From: Lepagella muris
GTDB taxonomy: Bacteria; Bacteroidota; Bacteroidia; Bacteroidales; Muribaculaceae
DNA length: 64,000 bases
Direction: 5' to 3'
Assembly: GCF_004793975.1 (NCBI RefSeq)
Contig: NZ_SRYB01000010.1
Location: forward strand, 62,001-126,000
The notes below the pieces were generated by a model. It was not told the DNA's origin. It saw only the letters and a list, made by a program, of their open reading frames with translations, and made no database searches. A program made the translations under genes and the position numbers. Below, piece by piece: positions 44,764 to 55,065 of this stretch (positions are counted from its first letter, which is position 1; the number at the start of each line of letters is the position of its first letter).

Positions 44764-47031
44764 ATGAAACGTATTCTTCACATTTCTGATTCCTGTAGAT
44801 GGGCGTCTGCCTTTATGCTGATGGCTGTGGCGACAATCCACTCCCCTCTCTCTCTTGCGATAAATCCTATCGATCGCGTTGACACCCGCGTAGGTACCGC
44901 TTTTGCAGAGACACGCACCGCCGGACTATTCGGTAAGGGGTCGGAGGACCATGGTCAGACGGTGCCGGCAGTCGGGGTGCCCCACGGCATGAACCTTTGG
45001 ACTCCGCAGACCCGCGACACCGAACAGAAGTGCATCGCCCCATATTATTTCGCAGACTCCCTCCTACAGGGTTTCCGCAACAGTCATTGGCTCAACGGCG
45101 GATGCACACAGGACTACGGCTCCATGACGCTCCATGCCATATCCGGACCGCTCCGCACCTCCCCGCGCTCACGTGCCACACGCATAGACAGGCAGTCGGA
45201 GACAGCACGGCCTGACTATTATTCCGTAAGCCTTCCGGATGAAGGGATGACGGCGGAGATGACCGGTCTGTCAAGAGCCGGGATATTCCGCTTCTCCTAC
45301 GACCATGACGGAATCGGGCATATCATCGTCAATCCTAACTCCGACGAGGGGGAAGGGATGATTGAATACGATCCCCGGCGTCATGAGATAAGGGGGTATA
45401 ATCCCGTCCACCGCATATATCAGGGCTGGGGCGAACCGGCAGGATTCTCCGGATGGTTCATCATAAAACTACCGAAGAATCTTAAAATCACCGATTACGG
45501 CACATTCAAGGGGGACACCCTGCATCCACACCGCACCGCCATATCAGGCGAGCCGGGAATAGGTGCGTATGTAAGTTTCAAGACAAAGCCATCGATGCAG
45601 GTCACTCTTACGGCAGGCTCATCATTCACCTCCATGGAGGGTGCGCGACGTAATCTTGAAAAGGAGATACCCGTAGCCGACTTTGAAAAGGTGCGTCGCC
45701 AATCCACAGATGCGTGGAACCGTCAGCTCGGCATGATTCAGGTGGAGGGTGGCAAGGATGAGGATATGGCTAAATTCTACGGTTCGCTCTACCGCTGTTC
45801 GCTCCTTCCTCGAGTGATCAGCGATGCCGACGGCAGCTATCCCCGATTCGCCAAAGGGGATAAGATACTCTCAACCGGAGGTAAGACCGACAAATACGGC
45901 GACTTCAGCATGTGGGACACCTACCGCGCACTTCATCCGCTCCTCACTCTTCTCACTCCGGAGAGGAGCGGCGAGATGATGCAGTCGCTAGTGACCGACG
46001 CGGAGGAGGGTGGCTGGATGCCCATATTCCCATGCTGGAACAGCTATACCGCAGCCATGATAGGCGACCACTGCGCAGCCGCCATAGCGGATGCCGCAGT
46101 GAAGGGGGTGAATAACTTCGACAAAGAGAAAGCCTACCGCTATCTCCGCAAGAATGCCTTTGAGACTCCGGCAGACTTCAACGAATATAAGGACGGCATG
46201 GGTAGACGTGCATTGGAATCCTACATGAGATATGGCTACATCCCGCTTGAAGATGGCGTGGAGGAGGCTTTCCACAAGCAGGAACAGACTTCCCGCACCC
46301 TGGAATATGCCTTCGATGATTTCGCACTGGCGCAACTTGCCGATATTGTGGGAGCCACTGAAGATGCTGAAATGCTGCGCAAGCGTGCCGGCAACTACCG
46401 CAACGTCATCGACCCCGCACTTGGCTATGCCAACGGACGCCATGCCGACGGCACTTTTGCAGAAGGCACCGACCCGTTTGATTTCAACCGTGCAATAACG
46501 GAGGGTGCCCCCTGTCACTACACGTGGTACGTGCCACACGATCCGGAAGGACTCATCGGTATGCTCGGCGGGCGCGAAAGGTTTGTGGAGAAACTTGACT
46601 CCATGTTCACTCAGAAACGCTACTGGCACGGCAATGAGCCGTGTCACCAGGTAGCATACATGTTTGACATGGCAGGGCGCAACGACCTCACGCAGAAATG
46701 GGTGCGTCATATCCTCGACACGGAATATCTCGACACCCCGGGCGGACTCTCCGGCAACGACGATGCCGGGCAGATGTCGGCATGGTTCGTCTTCTCCGCC
46801 ATGGGCTTCTACCCGGTATGTCCGGCTACCGACCGCTACTACCTCGGCGCACCCCTCTTTGACCGCGTGACGATAACGCCAGAAGGTGGGAAACCCTTCA
46901 CGATAACGGCTCCCGGCGCGTCGGAAGGTAAAAAAGTCTTCAAGCGCATCCTCCTCAACGGAGAGCCACTTGAAGACTTCAGTATCACTCATTCCGACCT
47001 AAACAGTGCCGGAACCCTAAAATTTAATTGA
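44764..47031 (+). CDS. Glycoside hydrolase family 92 (alpha-mannosidase type)
   Basis: 755 aa from the ATG at 44764, which gives a signal region (MKRILHISDSCRWASAFMLM, then 'AVATIHSPLSLA'). GH92 features: N-terminal beta-sandwich with 'GTAFAETRTAGLFGKGSEDH' and 'PAVGVPHGMNLWTPQT', and a helical barrel with 'YGDFSMWDTYRALHPLLTLL', 'GAPCHYTWYVPHDPEGLIGM' and the C-terminal 'GLSGNDDAGQMSAWFVFSAM'. These are calcium-dependent inverting exo-alpha-mannosidases, acting on N-glycans or mannans. It has its own promoter after a terminator, so it is a neighbour rather than a part of the ECF operon. The stop overlaps repeat copy B. Confidence 0.9.
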   Translation: MKRILHISDSCRWASAFMLMAVATIHSPLSLAINPIDRVDTRVGTAFAETRTAGLFGKGSEDHGQTVPAVGVPHGMNLWTPQTRDTEQKCIAPYYFADSLLQGFRNSHWLNGGCTQDYGSMTLHAISGPLRTSPRSRATRIDRQSETARPDYYSVSLPDEGMTAEMTGLSRAGIFRFSYDHDGIGHIIVNPNSDEGEGMIEYDPRRHEIRGYNPVHRIYQGWGEPAGFSGWFIIKLPKNLKITDYGTFKGDTLHPHRTAISGEPGIGAYVSFKTKPSMQVTLTAGSSFTSMEGARRNLEKEIPVADFEKVRRQSTDAWNRQLGMIQVEGGKDEDMAKFYGSLYRCSLLPRVISDADGSYPRFAKGDKILSTGGKTDKYGDFSMWDTYRALHPLLTLLTPERSGEMMQSLVTDAEEGGWMPIFPCWNSYTAAMIGDHCAAAIADAAVKGVNNFDKEKAYRYLRKNAFETPADFNEYKDGMGRRALESYMRYGYIPLEDGVEEAFHKQEQTSRTLEYAFDDFALAQLADIVGATEDAEMLRKRAGNYRNVIDPALGYANGRHADGTFAEGTDPFDFNRAITEGAPCHYTWYVPHDPEGLIGMLGGRERFVEKLDSMFTQKRYWHGNEPCHQVAYMFDMAGRNDLTQKWVRHILDTEYLDTPGGLSGNDDAGQMSAWFVFSAMGFYPVCPATDRYYLGAPLFDRVTITPEGGKPFTITAPGASEGKKVFKRILLNGEPLEDFSITHSDLNSAGTLKFN

Positions 47032-47164
47032 CTGAAGTTTCGCAAGCTGCACTTCAGTGGTTTATAGTTTATAGTTTAAGGTTTAAGATTCACGGAAATC
47101 CAAGAATCTTTTCATTATACAAAATTTAATGATCATAAACCATAAACATTAAACCTTAAACCAT
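47031..47164. repeat. Dispersed hairpin/heptad element, copy B
   Basis: About 134 bp, about 90 percent like copy A at 12284-12411 by eye. It starts on the last base of the GH92 stop codon and ends 8 bp before the stop of the convergent glycosidase gene. First dyad CTGAAGT/ACTTCAG, NNGTTTA heptads, second dyad AAGATTC/GAATCTT, then reverse heptads that can pair with the first set into one large stem. Confidence 0.85.
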
Positions 47165-47171
47165 TTGAGTA

Positions 47172-49874
47172 TCAGTTGCGGTCAGCAATTACCTTGCGGG
47201 TCACGACACGTCCGTCGCTATAGATGGTGCGGACAATAGTTATGCCGACGGGAGCCGGTGCATCCAGACGGATTCCCTGCGGTGAATAGTATTCCACTGC
47301 CACAACCTCTGCATCATCCACTATCTGCGACACGCCGGAATATTCTCCCGTCATGGTCTCCTTTACAGTCTCCGGAGTGATGGCATGATTGAAGATACGT
47401 AAGTCGCCTACATAACCTGTGAGATAAGTATCCTTCAGACCATGACCGCGTCCAAGATACGAAAGCAAACGGCACTGCGGCATAGCATCAGAGAAATCAT
47501 CGCTACCGACACACTCACCATTAAGATAGAGCTTCACATCTCCACCATCCACTACAATCGCAACATGGTTCCAATCCTGAATGGCAGGGACTGCAATCTG
47601 TCGTGTCACGTCGCCGTTGACAGCCACAAGACGCATCTCCCCCTCAGTGCGCGGAGTAAGATACAGCGTCTCATCCTCACTAACACCAGTAGAGAAGAGA
47701 TAGTCACCTTCAGAAGCGGCACCGATACGCGTCCATAACGCCAGAGAGAAGGAATCCCCGCTAAATGCAGAATATGGGAGCTGCGCATATTGGGTCTTAC
47801 GGAAGAAGAGAGCCTTAATGCCATCCTTATACCCTGCGCGGAAAGAGGGATCCTCATGCGTACGCATCGACCATCCGTTTGCAGCCAACTCATCCATAGA
47901 ATTATCAAGTGGGAACCAGGCAGTCATACCGTTGCCGACCGTCTCCCCCTCAACACTCGCCGAGGGCACCGAACGGTTGCAGGAGGCATCCTCCGCAACC
48001 AGCTTATAATCATACGCCACGCCGGGAGTCACCGTATTATCAAGATAAGCTGTTGACTTCAATCCGCGTGCGATGGTATTGAAATCATCCGTTCCGGCTT
48101 CAGCACGAAGCACCATGTAGGTCACTTCATCCGCCATCTCATCCCATTCCAGCATGACGCTCGCATTGCGCCCCGCAGCGGTCAGACCCGTCGGAGCCGA
48201 AGGCGCGTCAAACTCCACAGGCGAACCCATAGGAATCAGACGCCAACGCTGATTGGCATTATCCGTGCGCTCCTGCTGAAGGGCGGGGGCATTCTCCCCT
48301 CCGTCACATTCCAGATATAGCGCACTCTGCTTATTGCGGATATGAAACCATCCGTCGCCGTCATATTCCAAAGCCCACTGCTGCACTCCGGCACCGGAAA
48401 GTCCGTAGGAGATCACCTTACCCCCTACCTCTATATTCCAATTGTTGTCGTCAAGAGCCTGACTCGTGCCATAATTAGTGATGAAGAAATAGCTGAAGTC
48501 ACCACCCTGCGTCTCCGGCACGTGGCGGAATGCCCAATGCTGGTCGGCACCTCCGGTATAGCTGCGCTGCACAATGTCGTTGGCATTGTTGGTGTTGCCA
48601 TCCTTGCCGCTTATCACCATGTGGCTGGCAGCGTTGACGAGAATATACGCGCCATCGATAGCCGGCTGAATGTCGGCACCACGCGTGATATTAAGCACCG
48701 TCTCTGCATTACGCTGCTGATCGGTCTGATACCCTCCGTTGGGATCACCGGGCAATGATGCCACATACTCCCTCACCGGACCGAAGCCATCGACGTAGAC
48801 ATCACCGTTTCTCGACACGAGCTTATACGTGGAGGGACGCGCCTGACGCTCGCTGCAACCGAGAAACGCCTGCACCCTACCAGACGGCGCACGGTAGACG
48901 GAAGCCGCCGACCATGCCTTGCGGTTCTCGGCATATCCGAGACGTTCACCAGCGCTTGCCTTCATAAACTCGCCTCGTGCCTGCTCGGCAGAGCCCCACC
49001 AGATACCGGTCTGCATGCCATACTCCACGCCTACCATCGCCTCCATCACGTTGTGAAGTTCGTCGGCAGTGGCATACTTACCGTCGGCACGTACCGTGGC
49101 GAAGAAATCGGCATAATGGTCGAAATCGCCGGCAAGCTGATGAGTGTTCCCCTCGTCAAGATACTCCTTCAGTTCGGAATACCAGGGCATCGCCTGGTCG
49201 CAGTTGAGGGTATTGCCGCCGCTGATGCGTATGTCGCGGAAACGCGGATATGCATCGAAATCCTTCAGCCGGCGGTTGATCTTATCAAATACATTGATGG
49301 GTGTACCGTTCCAGAAGTAATCCGGCTCATTGAATGGAGCCGCCGAGACCACCCTGTAGCCCGCCTCCTCCACGGCAGCGGCAGTGGCATCAATAAGCAG
49401 GGCATACTCCTCAGCCGCGGCATCCGGGTCGCCGACGTAGTTGTTGGCTCCGTCGAGTCCGCCATATATAGCCTTAACCGTATTCTCTCCTCCGTCAAGG
49501 TTAAGGGCTATGTCGACCCTCCTCTCATTGAGAGCCACATTCGCCAGACGCTTTTCAAGATTTTCCTGAAGCATCGGGGGGAGTTTCCCCTTCTCCTCTA
49601 TCTTAGCCCAAGGCTGGAACGAGACACGCGCCACGCCCACGTCGGCACCACGCGAGTAGCGCACGCCACGGAGCATATTGCCGTAGTCATTCCATGCCGT
49701 ATCGAATCCCCATAGGATCGGGAGTTTCTTCCCCTCCGCGTCATAATCAAAAAGGAGCACACGGTCGGCAGGGGGTATCAGGTCATACAGGCTCCAGCCG
49801 TCGGGGATGTCAGTTGCAGCGGCTCCTGGCATAGCAGAGAGCGCACCAAGAATAAAAAGTAGATTTTGTCTCAT
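47172..49874 (-). CDS. Modular secreted glycosidase (GH30-like barrel, ricin, FN3, LamG, sorting-like tail)
   Basis: 900 aa. Signal peptide MRQNLLFILGALSAMPGAAA. A clan GH-A barrel at about 25-400: acid/base candidate Glu183 in 'SAAPFNEPDYFW' and nucleophile candidates near 272-278 in 'ADELHNVMEAM'. Then a ricin-type beta-trefoil (about 415-570, three QxW-like motifs), FN3 (about 575-660), a LamG/concanavalin-like domain (about 675-835), and a C-terminal tail 'EYYSPQGIRLDAPAPVG' that resembles the one on the protein at 55066. The GH30-like call is from overall pattern and is uncertain. Divergent from SusC of the second locus; probably surface-exposed. Confidence 0.75.
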   Translation of the reverse strand: MRQNLLFILGALSAMPGAAATDIPDGWSLYDLIPPADRVLLFDYDAEGKKLPILWGFDTAWNDYGNMLRGVRYSRGADVGVARVSFQPWAKIEEKGKLPPMLQENLEKRLANVALNERRVDIALNLDGGENTVKAIYGGLDGANNYVGDPDAAAEEYALLIDATAAAVEEAGYRVVSAAPFNEPDYFWNGTPINVFDKINRRLKDFDAYPRFRDIRISGGNTLNCDQAMPWYSELKEYLDEGNTHQLAGDFDHYADFFATVRADGKYATADELHNVMEAMVGVEYGMQTGIWWGSAEQARGEFMKASAGERLGYAENRKAWSAASVYRAPSGRVQAFLGCSERQARPSTYKLVSRNGDVYVDGFGPVREYVASLPGDPNGGYQTDQQRNAETVLNITRGADIQPAIDGAYILVNAASHMVISGKDGNTNNANDIVQRSYTGGADQHWAFRHVPETQGGDFSYFFITNYGTSQALDDNNWNIEVGGKVISYGLSGAGVQQWALEYDGDGWFHIRNKQSALYLECDGGENAPALQQERTDNANQRWRLIPMGSPVEFDAPSAPTGLTAAGRNASVMLEWDEMADEVTYMVLRAEAGTDDFNTIARGLKSTAYLDNTVTPGVAYDYKLVAEDASCNRSVPSASVEGETVGNGMTAWFPLDNSMDELAANGWSMRTHEDPSFRAGYKDGIKALFFRKTQYAQLPYSAFSGDSFSLALWTRIGAASEGDYLFSTGVSEDETLYLTPRTEGEMRLVAVNGDVTRQIAVPAIQDWNHVAIVVDGGDVKLYLNGECVGSDDFSDAMPQCRLLSYLGRGHGLKDTYLTGYVGDLRIFNHAITPETVKETMTGEYSGVSQIVDDAEVVAVEYYSPQGIRLDAPAPVGITIVRTIYSDGRVVTRKVIADRN

Positions 49875-49908
49875 GGTCAGATTAAAATTATCATATAAGA
49901 GATTTCCG

Positions 49909-49916
49909 CAAAGGTA
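49909..49916 (-). promoter_or_regulatory. -7 element of the modular glycosidase gene
   Basis: TACCTTTG on the minus strand, 35 bp before the start codon at 49874. -33 box not clear. Confidence 0.45.
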
Positions 49917-49998
49917 GTCATGATATATCTAAACTATAATATACATTTCAATCAAATAGAGATAAATATCCACCATATCTTTCAAAAATTTTATAAAA

Positions 49999-50030
49999 TT
50001 TGTTGTTTTTTATTTTTTTTTGTAATTTTG
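49999..50030 (+). promoter_or_regulatory. Consensus promoter of the second SusC operon
   Basis: TTTG (49999-50002), 20-bp spacer, TAATTTTG (50023-50030). The start codon is 80 bp downstream. Confidence 0.8.
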
Positions 50031-50109
50031 CCGACCTTATACTACGACAACAACCTACCAACGCAACGGGTAACCGTTGTAACAAAATACCATTGTTAAC
50101 CTATCGTCT

Positions 50110-53100
50110 ATGGATATCTCTAAACAAACATCAGGGAAAAACAGTCCTAACTTATCGCTGCGTAAAGCGATTGCGATCATGTTCCTGTGCATTGTAGCCT
50201 CGTTGCAGGCAAGCGCGCAGGGTAACGTCACCGGCACGGTGGTAGATGAAAAAGATGAGCCTCTTATCGGAGCAAGCGTGCTCGTCGTGGGCACAGCCAA
50301 CGGCACAGCCACCGATATCGACGGCAATTTCTCAATCAAGGCAAACAAAGGCGCGACGCTACGCGTATCCTATGTCGGCTATCTCACGAAAGACGTGAAA
50401 GTGACCGACTCCAAGCCACTCCATATAGTGCTAAAGGAGAACAACGAGCTCCTTGAAGAGGTGGTGGTAGTGGGCTACGGCACAATGAAACGCAAAGACC
50501 TCACCGGTTCCATCACTACGGTCAACTCCAAGGACCTCAACGTAGGAGCCTACACCGATCCCGGTCAGCTTCTCCAAGGTAAAGTGCCTGGTCTTGTGGT
50601 GGTTCAGAACTCCGACCCTAACGGCGGAGTCAACTCCATGACCCTACGAGGCGCATCTACCCTCAACGGCTCGACCGAACCCCTCTACGTGGTTGACGGT
50701 ATTCCGGGAGTGGATCTCAACCTCATTCCGCCCTCCGACATCGAGAGCATCGACGTGCTCCGTGATGCCTCAGCCACGGCTATCTACGGCTCAAAAGCAG
50801 CCAACGGTGTCATAATCGTGACCACAAAACGCGGCGCCGACGGTCCGGCTCACGTCACCTATCAGGGCTACGTGTCATGGGAGCGCGTGGCAAACGACCA
50901 CAAGATGATGACAGCAAGCCAACTCCGCTCATACGCTGAAGCAAACAACATCACCATACCGAACGACCTCGGCTATGACACCAACTGGGCAGACGAGACC
51001 CAGCGCACAGGCTTCGCCACCAACCACAACCTCTCAATCTCGGGCGGCGGCAAATCAACCAACTATAACGCATCCGTCAACTATATCAAGCGCGACGGTG
51101 CTATCAAGGGCGTCGGCAACAACCTCTTCACCGCACGCGCATACATCGAGACAAAGACTCTGAAAGATCATCTCACTATCGGCGTGGGTGTCAACGGCAA
51201 TGTCCGCAATGAATGGGGCGTGCCGCGTGGCAACGACGGTGAGTCGGTTTACAATGCGATGTACTATTACTCCCCTCTCGTGCCTGTGCGCAATGAGGAT
51301 GGCTCATGGTATTCCGACAAGTCTATCTCTCAGAACTACAACCCGCTCACAATGGTATATGAGGATAGGTCAAAGGCTACATTCAAACGGTTCCAGACCA
51401 CCGGTAAGGCCTCATTGATGATCATCGAGGGGCTTACCCTTAACGCCAACTTCTCTTATCAGAACAGAAGCAAGGATTACAGAGATTACTTCTCCCAAAA
51501 GTCAGAGACGCATAACCGCAATGGTGAGAGCTCTCGTGAGACATTCACCGACATTTCCAAGCTGATGGAGATCTTCGGCAATTGGGACAAGACATTCAAG
51601 GAGGATCATAAGGTAGCCCTCATGGCAGGTTACTCATGGGAGGAGGAGAAACTCCGCGATGGCTTTGGAGCAAAAGGATATAACTTCTACGATGACTCAC
51701 TCGGCTGGGACAATATCGGAATGGCAAACAGCTGGGATGCAGATCCAGTATGGGCAAGTGTAGACGGTGGCAGAGGGATGAGTTCCAAACGTATGATCTC
51801 ATTCTACGGACGTGCCAACTATTCATACGCATCGCGTTATATTTTCCAAGCAGCTGTGCGTCGTGACGGTGCTTCGACATTCGGCTCCAACAATAAATGG
51901 GCAACTTTCCCATCGGCATCCGTGGCATGGCGTATCACCGACGAAAGCTTCCTCCGCGACCAGACAGTGATTGACGATCTCAAGCTCCGCGCAGGTTGGG
52001 GACAGAGCGGTAATTCTGCCGGTTTTGACATCTACACATCTCGCTTCTACTATAAGAGCACCACACGTTTCGACTACGTTGACCCCATCACCGGACAGAC
52101 CACAAGCTACAAGGGTCTGACAGCCGCACGCAACGTCAACGACGATCTGAAATGGGAGACAACGACAATGGTCAACCTCGGTCTTGACTTCGCTTTCCTC
52201 AACGGACGCATCAACGGTACTTTCGAATGGTATAACAAGACAACCAAGGATATGATCTGGGATTATCCCGTCTCAGCAGCCCTCTACCCCGTATCCACTC
52301 TCACCGCCAACGTTGGCAAGATGCGCAACACCGGCTTCGAGCTTACCATCAACGCAATGCCGATCATGACCAAGGATTGGAAATGGTCTACCTCTCTCAA
52401 CTTCTCCCACAACACCAATGAAGTGGTGTCAGTATCCAACTCTGAGTTCAACGCCGGAGTCCTTGACCGCTACGATCCACATCTACCGGGTCTCAGCCAG
52501 GGATGCAGCACCCAGAGAATCGTTGAGGGTAAGCCTATCGGTTCATTCTATCTGTGGGAATGGGCAGGATATAATGATGACGGCATCTCCACATTCTACC
52601 GCTATGACGGCAAGGGGAACCGCATACTTGACGCCAACGGCAATCCGGAAGTGACTACAGAACCCGGTCAGGACGACCGCATCTATATGGGGAACGCACA
52701 GCCTAAGCTGACAATGGGATGGAACAACAACGTGACATGGAAAAACTGGGATCTCAACGTGTTCTTCACCGGAGTATTCGGTCAGAAAATATTCAACGAG
52801 CCCCACGCCTACTTCTCTTACGTGGCATCCATCTCCACTGGCAAGAACGTGATGGCATCCGTAATGGAGGATCAGCTTGCCACAGACGCCCTCGCACATT
52901 ATCCTTCGCAGCGTTATCTTGAAAACGGCTCATACTTCAAGCTCGCCACAGCCACTATCGGCTACACCTTCCGCAATTGCTTCAACGGATGGCTCGGCGA
53001 CGTAAGACTATACGTCAGCGGCAACAACCTCTTCACGATAACCAACTACAAAGGACGCGATCCTGAAATTAATCTTGGCGGACTCGAACCGGGTCATGAC

Positions 53101-53163
53101 ACACGCGCTGACCACTTCCCCCGCACACGCCAGATTCTCGTGGGTCTCAACGTCAATTTCTAA
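50110..53163 (+). CDS. SusC-like TonB-dependent transporter
   Basis: 1017 aa without STN domain. Signal region up to 'SLQASAQ' (about residue 37), carboxypeptidase-regulatory-like domain (about 38-115, 'DEPLIGASVLVVGTANGTAT'), TonB box 'EEVVVVGYG', plug with 'LRDASATAIYGSKAANGVI', barrel ending 'RTRQILVGLNVNF'. Outer-membrane importer of oligosaccharides. No ECF/FecR or hybrid sensor gene is within the visible part of this locus, so its regulator must be elsewhere or the promoter is controlled another way. Confidence 0.93.
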   Translation: MDISKQTSGKNSPNLSLRKAIAIMFLCIVASLQASAQGNVTGTVVDEKDEPLIGASVLVVGTANGTATDIDGNFSIKANKGATLRVSYVGYLTKDVKVTDSKPLHIVLKENNELLEEVVVVGYGTMKRKDLTGSITTVNSKDLNVGAYTDPGQLLQGKVPGLVVVQNSDPNGGVNSMTLRGASTLNGSTEPLYVVDGIPGVDLNLIPPSDIESIDVLRDASATAIYGSKAANGVIIVTTKRGADGPAHVTYQGYVSWERVANDHKMMTASQLRSYAEANNITIPNDLGYDTNWADETQRTGFATNHNLSISGGGKSTNYNASVNYIKRDGAIKGVGNNLFTARAYIETKTLKDHLTIGVGVNGNVRNEWGVPRGNDGESVYNAMYYYSPLVPVRNEDGSWYSDKSISQNYNPLTMVYEDRSKATFKRFQTTGKASLMIIEGLTLNANFSYQNRSKDYRDYFSQKSETHNRNGESSRETFTDISKLMEIFGNWDKTFKEDHKVALMAGYSWEEEKLRDGFGAKGYNFYDDSLGWDNIGMANSWDADPVWASVDGGRGMSSKRMISFYGRANYSYASRYIFQAAVRRDGASTFGSNNKWATFPSASVAWRITDESFLRDQTVIDDLKLRAGWGQSGNSAGFDIYTSRFYYKSTTRFDYVDPITGQTTSYKGLTAARNVNDDLKWETTTMVNLGLDFAFLNGRINGTFEWYNKTTKDMIWDYPVSAALYPVSTLTANVGKMRNTGFELTINAMPIMTKDWKWSTSLNFSHNTNEVVSVSNSEFNAGVLDRYDPHLPGLSQGCSTQRIVEGKPIGSFYLWEWAGYNDDGISTFYRYDGKGNRILDANGNPEVTTEPGQDDRIYMGNAQPKLTMGWNNNVTWKNWDLNVFFTGVFGQKIFNEPHAYFSYVASISTGKNVMASVMEDQLATDALAHYPSQRYLENGSYFKLATATIGYTFRNCFNGWLGDVRLYVSGNNLFTITNYKGRDPEINLGGLEPGHDTRADHFPRTRQILVGLNVNF

Positions 53164-53209
53164 CTCTCTCCTAATTTAAATCTTACCAGCACAATTTGAA
53201 TTTAATATT

Positions 53210-54958
53210 ATGAAACTATATACAAAGGGTCTGTTACTCTCCGGTCTGCTTGCCTTCGCATCATGCACGGACCTCAACACGGATCTAAACCAATATACAA
53301 AATTGCCCGACAACCCTATCGCGGTTGAGGGTGAGTTCAACGGTTGCTACCGTTTTCTTCACGGTTGGTTCGGTCGCGACTTCGCCGAGGGTGTCGTATA
53401 TCAGGGCGACGAGGTGATGGGTTGCTGCTTCGGAGCCGGCAACTATTTCGACGACGGACGCTACCTGCATGCCTCCATCCATTCGCTCCATCTTGACAAC
53501 TGGCGCACAAAGGCTTGTATGGAAGCTTCCCTAAACGGTATCACCTATACCAACAAGCGAATACAGCTCTATGGCGGTCCGGGATATCCCGAAGAGCTTG
53601 ACCCGATAGTGGCTCCACTCCGCGCAATACGCGCATACTACCATTTCTGGATGATGGAGCTTTACGGCGATGTGCCTATCCTCGACAGGGTGACGTCTGA
53701 AAATGAGCCGATCGACCGTCAGCCACGCGCAAAAGTGGCGGAATTTATCGAGAAGGAGCTGCTTGAAATCCTCGATCAGGAGGAGGGACTCAGCAAGGCA
53801 AACGATATGTCGACCTACGGCAAACCCAACTATTGGATGGCTGCCGCACTACTCGCAAAGTTATACCTCAACTGGGGAGTCTACACCAACGACATTACAA
53901 CTGTCAACAACAGCACCCCCAATCCAAAACTGAACGATTGCGTCTACTGGTGTGACAAAATTATTGAGAGCGGACTCTTTGAAGTGGGCGTAGGCTATCG
54001 TCAGAAGTTCTATCCCGACAATGGAGTCCACATCAAGGACTTCATCTACGCGCTTGATGTAGATCCCGCGACAAAGGGGGATGGTACTACCACATGGCAC
54101 CGTTGGTTCGGTTTCAAGAAAGAGAGCATGTGCCGCCCCTATCCGTTCAGCGTCAACTATGACAAGTCTGTTGCAGGACAGACCGTGCTAACTGCCGAGG
54201 CTGTGGCTCGCTTCAATCTTCCGGGCGACGAGCGCAACATCATGATCCTTCAGGGTCCACAGACAGCGTTTGACGCCAACTACAACAAGACCGACGAACC
54301 TGTCATCATCTACCGCGACGTAGACAATCCGAGCAAAAGTCACATACAGCTCAACTATGATGCCAATTTCGACTTTGACGACGGAAGCATCTACTCTCTC
54401 GGCGACGAGGCAACTCCCGCTCTCACTCCGGCAAATGTGAAGAACGGCACTGCCCTGAAAAATATTCAGAAAGGCGCACGTCTCTTCAAATATCCGGCAC
54501 GCGAACAGGATTACACTCTCTGGAATCGCCAGCAGGCAAACGATGCCCCCATCTTCCGTTTCGCCGACATTCTTCTCATGAAAGCGGAATGCATAATGCG
54601 CGGCGCAACCGCTACTCTCGGTCAGACACCGAAAGACCTGTTCAACGTGATACGCCGTTGTTCCGGTGCTCCGGAGCTTGGTGCCGACCCGACCGAGCAG
54701 GAACTCCTCGACGAACGTTCCCGCGAGTTCATCCTCGAACCGTGGCGTCGCAACGACCTCATCCGTTTCGGACGTTTCGAGGACGACTGGGGCTTCAAGA
54801 ACCGCTATAAGAAATGGACCAACGACGACCACACAGAATTTATCTGGGTGGAACGTGAAGGTGTGAAAGACCCCAACCGTCGTCTCATGCCGATACACCG
54901 CGATCTCCTCAACACCAACACCAACTGGCAGCAGAACCCCGGATACGCCGGCGTCTGA
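53210..54958 (+). CDS. SusD/RagB-family surface glycan-binding lipoprotein
   Basis: 582 aa; lipoprotein signal 'LLLSGLLAFASC' (lipid Cys19). SusD fold with 'LDPIVAPLRAIRAYYHFWMM', 'RFADILLMKAECIMRG' and 'LLDERSREFILEPWRRNDLI', all typical of the family, and the C-terminal 'LMPIHRDLLNTNTNWQQNPG'. Partner of the preceding SusC, 46 bp away. Confidence 0.92.
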   Translation: MKLYTKGLLLSGLLAFASCTDLNTDLNQYTKLPDNPIAVEGEFNGCYRFLHGWFGRDFAEGVVYQGDEVMGCCFGAGNYFDDGRYLHASIHSLHLDNWRTKACMEASLNGITYTNKRIQLYGGPGYPEELDPIVAPLRAIRAYYHFWMMELYGDVPILDRVTSENEPIDRQPRAKVAEFIEKELLEILDQEEGLSKANDMSTYGKPNYWMAAALLAKLYLNWGVYTNDITTVNNSTPNPKLNDCVYWCDKIIESGLFEVGVGYRQKFYPDNGVHIKDFIYALDVDPATKGDGTTTWHRWFGFKKESMCRPYPFSVNYDKSVAGQTVLTAEAVARFNLPGDERNIMILQGPQTAFDANYNKTDEPVIIYRDVDNPSKSHIQLNYDANFDFDDGSIYSLGDEATPALTPANVKNGTALKNIQKGARLFKYPAREQDYTLWNRQQANDAPIFRFADILLMKAECIMRGATATLGQTPKDLFNVIRRCSGAPELGADPTEQELLDERSREFILEPWRRNDLIRFGRFEDDWGFKNRYKKWTNDDHTEFIWVEREGVKDPNRRLMPIHRDLLNTNTNWQQNPGYAGV

Positions 54959-55065
54959 ACAAACATCTCTACGGGAGATTACGGATGAACGCAATCTCCC
55001 GTGGGAATAAAAATCTCGCTAAAATTTTTCAATAAACATATTTATTAACCTTAAACAACAACAGC

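Noticed and set aside
45988..46992. A 334-codon open frame on the minus strand
   Set aside because: Antisense to the GH92 gene, whose family motifs are clear; no domain or start signal in the opposite frame.
54188..54994. A 268-codon open frame on the minus strand
   Set aside because: Antisense to the SusD gene, which is certain.
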